From contig CAZMSD010000025.1 in assembly GCA_964568855.1 (NCBI GenBank), forward strand, positions 1-57,867: 57,867 nucleotides of DNA, read 5' to 3'. This stretch comes from CAZMSD01 sp964568855 (GTDB lineage Bacteria > CAIWAD01). Numbering within the stretch: the stretch's first letter is position 1; each line of letters begins with the position of its first letter. Below the pieces are notes generated by a model. It was not told where the DNA came from. It was given only the letters and a program-made list of their open reading frames with translations, and searched no databases. The position numbers and the translations under genes were made by a program. This document shows positions 53,396 through 57,867 of this stretch, in pieces.

Positions 53396-53941
53396 ATCCG
53401 AGCGACTCCCGGACTCGATCGAAAATCGTCCGATCCCTTTACTCTTTGTCTGGACAAGCAGCAATCAGACCAGGTGATCCGCTTCTACATCCACAGGAAA
53501 AGTGAAGAATGGAAGTTTAAATATACATATTATCAGACATTCATAAATATTGTTTCCTGCACGGCTGGTATCTGAGCCGGTAATCATCTGGCCCGATTTC
53601 TGCAATTAGATCTTGCGATCCCCGAACCTGTACTGATGTACAAGAAAAACAGTGACATAGAACCGGAACAGATGCTGACAGCTTCTTGACTCCACTTGCC
53701 TAGTTTGGTACGTTAAAAACTTACTTGTCACTGCTTTTCTCAACCCGGGAACAATAGGGCTCTGTGGTGGAGCGTCGATCAGCCGTGAATCTTGATTCGA
53801 GAGGCCTTGAAACGGCCGATCATCTTATCCGCGCCACCATTCCGGCCGGGAGCGCACTGCGGCGAGAACCATCGTCGCGGAACGCACCTGCCGGTTTTTG
53901 TCCGGTCCTGAGACCTCCTGATGAACTTTGGGGAGTGAGGA
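53396..53941. other. Intergenic region upstream of the TonB receptor
   Basis: 546 bp. The middle 53515-53720 is AT-rich. A promoter candidate is at 53686-53714. The short frame over 53764-54042 is composition noise that overlaps the receptor start. I see no RNA gene or riboswitch motif. Confidence 0.6.
53686..53714 (+). promoter_or_regulatory. Candidate sigma70-type promoter for the TonB receptor
   Basis: TTGACT, 17 bases, then TACGTT, placed about 228 bp upstream of the receptor start. The hexamers match the -35 well and the -10 moderately. The long 5' leader is unusual but possible. Confidence 0.35.
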
Positions 53942-56900
53942 ATGAAGGAAAAGACCTTTATCCGATCTTTCGCCGCAATCGGCGCCGTATGCTGTCTGCT
54001 GCTGGGCGCATCCGTGCCCGCATTCGCTGCGGACATCGGTAAGATCAAAGGGAAGATCGTCGATTCCGAATCGGGCGATCCGGTTGCCGGCGCGTCCATC
54101 ATCGTGCTCGAATCCCAACCGAGGCGCGGCGCCTACACCGACCTGGGGGGTGAGTTCTTCATTCCACAGGTGCACATCGGCAGGTACGATCTGGAAATCG
54201 GCTTCGTGGGCTACCATACGATGACGGTCTCCGATGTGATGGTGATCCGCGACGTCAACGCCGACGTGGGTGTGATCGAGCTGACGCCTTCGAGCATCCA
54301 GCTCAAGACGGTCGTCATCCAGGCCCGGCGGAAGCAGATCAAGCTCGACAAGCCCAGCCAGACGCTCACCGTCACCGCCGAGGACGTCGATCGCATGGCT
54401 GTGGGTGATGCCACGGAAATCGTGCAGAAGATGCCCGGCTTCAAGGTGGACGAAGAGGGCGTGATCCACGCCCGGGGCGGTCGCGCGGAAGAGACCAAGT
54501 TCGTGATCAACGGCATCGATGCGCGCGACCCGCTGGTGGGCGGCCAGAGTTTCGTCAACCTGGACGTGGCCAACATCGAGCACCTGGACGTGCTCTCGGG
54601 CGGCTTCGGTCCCGAATACGGTCAGGCCCAGGCGGCCGTGATCAAGGTCAGCACCAAGGAGGGCGAGACCGACGCGTATCACGGAAAGATCGAGTGGCAG
54701 ACCGACCAGGTGAGCGACGCCTTCTCCTTCAACACGGACGAGCTGAGCGTCACCCTGGGCGGCCCGCTGCCCTTCCAGCAGCATCGCGACAAGCACAAGC
54801 GCGCCACCTTCTTCATCAGCGGGCGCTCGCTGCTCACGGACACCTACCTGCCCTACGAGCTTGACCGCGGAAGCTGGGATTACGTGAACCTCGGCCTCGA
54901 CCTGCCCGAACGGCAGAAGAACGAGTACCAGGTCAGCCTGAACCTGGCCTTACCCATCAGCGACCGCTCGAAGCTCAAGCTCTTCAGCGAGCGCTTCTAC
55001 CGCCGCTGGGATCTCTTCCCCGAGGGCGAGGGCGCGGCCAGCGGCAATTACGGCTATCCATACCTTTACAATGTGCGCAACCGCCCGCGCGCCGAGAACA
55101 ACCGCTCGGCCTTCTCCCTGACCTATTCCTCGGCGCTCAGCGAGAAATCGCATTTCGAGGCCGTGCTCTACCGCTCGGAAACGCGGACGCAGATCACGCC
55201 GGGGGGCCGCGATCCCAACGATTTCACGCTGGAATTCTCCGCGCAGGAGCGCTCGCAGGAGGACGCCAAGGCGGCCTTCCTGGGCTACGTGGACATCGAC
55301 GGCAACGGCTTCTTCGACGGCTACGTGGACGCCAACAACAACGGCCAGTACGACGGCTTCTTCTACGATGAGGCGGGCAACCCGGTCTTCAGCGAGGGCT
55401 ACGAGGACCTCAACCGCAACGGCCGCTGGGACCCCGGCGAGGACTGGATCGACCTCAACGGCAACGGCGTCTACGACGCGGCGGAGCCCTTCACCAACGT
55501 GCCCAATCCCACCACCGGCGAAAACAACCAGGGCTACGATCCCTGGGACATCTACGTGGACATGAACGGCAACGGCCGCTGGGACGACGCCGAGCCGCAG
55601 ACCCCCGAGCAGGACACCAACCACAACGGCCGCTGGGACGGAGAGCGTTTCCAGGACGCCGACGGCGACGGAATCTGGGACGGCTGGCATGAGCCCTTCA
55701 CCGACGAGAACGGAAACAACATCTGGGATCCCGGCGAGGACTACGTCGACGAGAACGGCAATGGTTTCTGGGACATGTCCGAGGGCTACGACGACCTGAA
55801 CGGCGACGGCCGGATCAATTTCCAGGACGTGCGCGATACGGACGAGGACCTGGGCGAGCCCTTCCTCGACGGCGACTTCTACTGGGACACGGGCGAGCCC
55901 TTCATCGACGAGCCCAATCCCATCACCGGCCAGTACAACGGCGTCTGGGATCCGGGCGAGGTCTTCTACGACCTGCCCTCCACCGAGGGACGCTACAGCG
56001 ACTGGTTGAACGTCGGCCCGGAGAATCGCACCACCTGGCCCCTGCCCGTTCCGGGCCTCAACGGCCACTACGACGGTCCCAACTTCATCTTCGACGAGTA
56101 CGAGCTCTTCACGCGCTACGCCGATTTCATCGTCGATCCCTTCCAGCAGTACCACGAGTTCTCGGAAGTCCGCAACGTGGCGCAAGTGCCTGGTACGCTA
56201 GTGCAGAACGAGCACTTCCACGAATCGGTGATCGACGTCAGCCGGCCCGTGATCTACATGTATTACGACAGGGAGAATCACGGCGCCGACTGGCCCGCGG
56301 GCGTGGAGCTCTACACCTCAGGGCTCGACGGGGCCCAGTGGTCCAACAGGGGAGACGACCCGGACGAGCTGGTGACCTTCGGGGGGACCTACTTCGATCC
56401 GCCGAATTACAGCTGGGATATCTGGGAGCCGTTCGTGGACTACAACGGCAACGGGCGCCAGGACGGCGCGGGTCCGGCGGCCGGCTTCTTCTCGGACGAC
56501 TGGGGCTACCAGTACAACGTGCCCGGCTACTACGACTTCTTCCTCAATCCCGAGACCTTCGATACCCAGGCCCTCTGGCAGGAGCGCAAGGCCACCACCT
56601 GGTCCCTGAAAACGGAATACCAGTTGCAGCTGAACCGCTATCACGACATGTTGACGGGCTTCGAATTCCTCTATCGCGACATGGAAATGAATTCCATCGA
56701 GGAACCGCAGATCCCCTACGACGGATTGATCACCCTGCCCGAGGGAAGCCCCTACCCCGACCGCGGCAATTTCCGCGACTTCTACCAGCGCAAGCCCATT
56801 GAAGGCGCCCTTTATTTCAGGGACAAAATGGAATTCGAGGGGCTGAACGTGCTGGTGGGCCTGCGCTGGGACGTCCTGCTGCACGAGGATTCCTTCGTCA

Positions 56901-57867
56901 GCGAAACCCGCGAGGACGCCAACGCCGGCGATCCCGGGGCGGTGGAGGCGAACCGCACCACCAGCCGCCTCAGCCCGCGTCTGGGCATCAGCCATCCCAT
57001 CACCGACGCGGCCAAGCTCTACTTCAACTACGGCCACTTCTACCAGGCGCCCAGCTACCAGTACTACTACCGGCAGGCCACCGGCGCACGGGCCAACAAC
57101 ATCATCGTGGGCAATCCCAACCTGAAGTACGAGAAGACGGTGGAGTACCAGTTCGGCGTAGAGGCCGAATTCCCCGCAATCAGCACGCGCGTCAACCTGC
57201 AGGGCTACTACCGCGACATCTTCGACCAGGTGACTTCCAGTTCCGTGGAGATCCAGCCCGGCTACACCATCGACCGCTTCACCAACGGCGACTACGGGCG
57301 CGCCCGGGGCGTGAACCTGTCCATGGAACGGGCCCAGACGCACTATTCGCTCAGCCTGAACTACGAGCTCTCCTTCGCCTACGGCAAGGCTTCCGCAGCC
57401 CGCGAGGCCATGGAGTCCCGCGTGCAGGGAGTCCCGGTGAACCGCGAGGAGCATCCGCTGAACTGGGACCAGACCCACAGCGTCAACGCTTTCTGGTCGC
57501 TCTACTTCGACCGCGGCGACCATCCGCAGCTATTCGGCCTGAAGCTGCCCGACGACTGGCTGTTGTCGCTGAGCACCAGCTACGGTTCCGGGACGCCCTA
57601 CACCCCGTCCATCTACAGCGAACACGTGGACAACGCGGCCAAGATCGACCACAATTCCAAGCGCCGGCCCTGGACCGAGACCACCAACCTGAAGTACGAG
57701 AAGTATTTCCGGCTGGGGAAGCGGGGACGCCACCAGTTCACGGCGGGCCTGGAGATCCGCAATATCTTCAACAAGCGGAACGTGCGCAGCATCTACGAAG
57801 CCACCGGCACCACCCACCAGGAGACGCACGCCTCCGATCCGGATTACGTGATCTACTATCCGCAGAA
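53942..57867 (+). CDS. TonB-dependent receptor with calcium-loop-like repeats (3' end beyond window)
   Basis: ATG at 53942 follows GGGAG. Signal peptide about 1-30 (AIGAVCCLLLGASVPAFA). A carboxypeptidase-regulatory-like domain (KIKGKIVDSESGDPVAGASIIVLES, about 32-115) leads to a plug (LDKPSQTLTVTAEDVDRMAVGDATEIVQKMPGF, INGIDARDPLVGG, VLSGGFGPEYGQAQAAVIKVSTKEG). A beta barrel follows up to the window end. From about residue 447 to 640 the barrel is interrupted by about a dozen DxNxNGxxD loops, with one more near residue 832. At least 1308 residues, still open at 57867. It imports a bulky ligand such as a glycan or metal chelate, energised by TonB. The loops should bind calcium and sit outside; that is inferred. 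Confidence 0.9.
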   Translation, partial: MKEKTFIRSFAAIGAVCCLLLGASVPAFAADIGKIKGKIVDSESGDPVAGASIIVLESQPRRGAYTDLGGEFFIPQVHIGRYDLEIGFVGYHTMTVSDVMVIRDVNADVGVIELTPSSIQLKTVVIQARRKQIKLDKPSQTLTVTAEDVDRMAVGDATEIVQKMPGFKVDEEGVIHARGGRAEETKFVINGIDARDPLVGGQSFVNLDVANIEHLDVLSGGFGPEYGQAQAAVIKVSTKEGETDAYHGKIEWQTDQVSDAFSFNTDELSVTLGGPLPFQQHRDKHKRATFFISGRSLLTDTYLPYELDRGSWDYVNLGLDLPERQKNEYQVSLNLALPISDRSKLKLFSERFYRRWDLFPEGEGAASGNYGYPYLYNVRNRPRAENNRSAFSLTYSSALSEKSHFEAVLYRSETRTQITPGGRDPNDFTLEFSAQERSQEDAKAAFLGYVDIDGNGFFDGYVDANNNGQYDGFFYDEAGNPVFSEGYEDLNRNGRWDPGEDWIDLNGNGVYDAAEPFTNVPNPTTGENNQGYDPWDIYVDMNGNGRWDDAEPQTPEQDTNHNGRWDGERFQDADGDGIWDGWHEPFTDENGNNIWDPGEDYVDENGNGFWDMSEGYDDLNGDGRINFQDVRDTDEDLGEPFLDGDFYWDTGEPFIDEPNPITGQYNGVWDPGEVFYDLPSTEGRYSDWLNVGPENRTTWPLPVPGLNGHYDGPNFIFDEYELFTRYADFIVDPFQQYHEFSEVRNVAQVPGTLVQNEHFHESVIDVSRPVIYMYYDRENHGADWPAGVELYTSGLDGAQWSNRGDDPDELVTFGGTYFDPPNYSWDIWEPFVDYNGNGRQDGAGPAAGFFSDDWGYQYNVPGYYDFFLNPETFDTQALWQERKATTWSLKTEYQLQLNRYHDMLTGFEFLYRDMEMNSIEEPQIPYDGLITLPEGSPYPDRGNFRDFYQRKPIEGALYFRDKMEFEGLNVLVGLRWDVLLHEDSFVSETREDANAGDPGAVEANRTTSRLSPRLGISHPITDAAKLYFNYGHFYQAPSYQYYYRQATGARANNIIVGNPNLKYEKTVEYQFGVEAEFPAISTRVNLQGYYRDIFDQVTSSSVEIQPGYTIDRFTNGDYGRARGVNLSMERAQTHYSLSLNYELSFAYGKASAAREAMESRVQGVPVNREEHPLNWDQTHSVNAFWSLYFDRGDHPQLFGLKLPDDWLLSLSTSYGSGTPYTPSIYSEHVDNAAKIDHNSKRRPWTETTNLKYEKYFRLGKRGRHQFTAGLEIRNIFNKRNVRSIYEATGTTHQETHASDPDYVIYYPQ
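55282..55830 (+). repeat. Tandem DxNxNGxxDxxE repeats inside the TonB receptor
   Basis: In-frame units such as DIDGNGFFDG, DANNNGQYDG, DLNRNGRWDPGE, DLNGNGVYDAAE, DMNGNGRWDDAE, DTNHNGRWDGE, DADGDGIWDG, DENGNNIWDPGE, DENGNGFWDMSE and DLNGDGRINFQD succeed each other with variable spacers of about 5-25 residues. The Asp/Asn spacing is that of EF-hand-like and thrombospondin-3/dockerin calcium loops. Confidence 0.85.

Noticed and set aside
54950..57523. Two long minus-strand frames (411 and 401 codons), Val/Ala/Glu-rich
   Set aside because: They mirror the Asp/Asn/Gly-rich receptor coding sequence on the plus strand, which is open, in frame and full of receptor motifs.

Overview
The window is a 58 kb piece of a GC-rich (my estimate about 60-65% G+C), Gram-negative chromosome. 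It reads like an uncultured FCB-group lineage (Eisenbacteria/Krumholzibacteria/Latescibacteria-like); this is an inference from gene style, not a phylogeny. The signs are several secreted proteins ending in Fn3-like or FlgD-Ig-like domains, a carboxypeptidase-regulatory-domain TonB receptor, outer-membrane TolC proteins, sigma54 activators and the HpnCDE squalene pathway. At least three genes (RND adaptor, peroxiredoxin, membrane/GATase-like protein) are split by what look like single-base indels. That is typical of an imperfect assembly, though real decay cannot be excluded.

Layout. (1) 1-5255 is a lower-GC accessory island: a CHAT caspase-like protease fused to an FGE/C-type-lectin-fold domain, a zinc-binding anti-sigma-like protein, a large protein with a sigma-like helical segment, and a stand-alone cREC (cyclic-phosphate receiver) protein. 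It looks like a conflict or programmed-death module. (2) 5379-9192 encodes a secreted glycoamylase-fold (GH144-like) glucanase and a parallel beta-helix protein. (3) 9575-16261 is a TolC-adaptor-RND efflux operon followed by a PII-like protein, an ArsR repressor and a 29-residue membrane peptide. (4) 16521-20759 carries an aldehyde dehydrogenase, a secreted GH10-like hydrolase and a BCP-type peroxiredoxin. (5) 20867-24209 is a metal-uptake set: a His-rich small protein, an outer-membrane barrel, a ZnuA-like binding protein and a ZnuB-like permease, with no ATPase. (6) 24287-29314 holds two tandem paralogous polytopic proteins with GATase-like domains, the second frameshifted in a homopolymer. 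(7) 29670-30545 encodes a secreted protein with 18 tandem Trp-Cys heptads, the most unusual protein here. (8) 30945-32135 holds a CAU tRNA, a duplicated hairpin element in 0.9 kb of non-coding DNA, and a 67-residue zinc-finger protein. (9) 32219-43741 is a housekeeping run: hpnCDE, a PDZ protein, TolC, tsaB, cdaA, a UMF1-type transporter, rsgA and an NtrC-type regulator. (10) 43758-53395 is envelope-related: a polyprenyl glycosylphosphotransferase, dapF-murC on the opposite strand, a second sigma54 activator, a Wzz-like chain-length protein, a lipoprotein, a decayed nucleotidyltransferase with its intact small neighbour, and a PilZ protein. (11) 53942-end is a TonB-dependent receptor, cut by the window edge, with an insert of about a dozen calcium-loop-like DxNxNG repeats.

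Across all of these regions the word GTGATAC (usually CGTGATAC) occurs 33 times by hand count on the two strands, against about 4 expected from base composition. It often forces the rare isoleucine codon ATA. No listed feature explains this signal.
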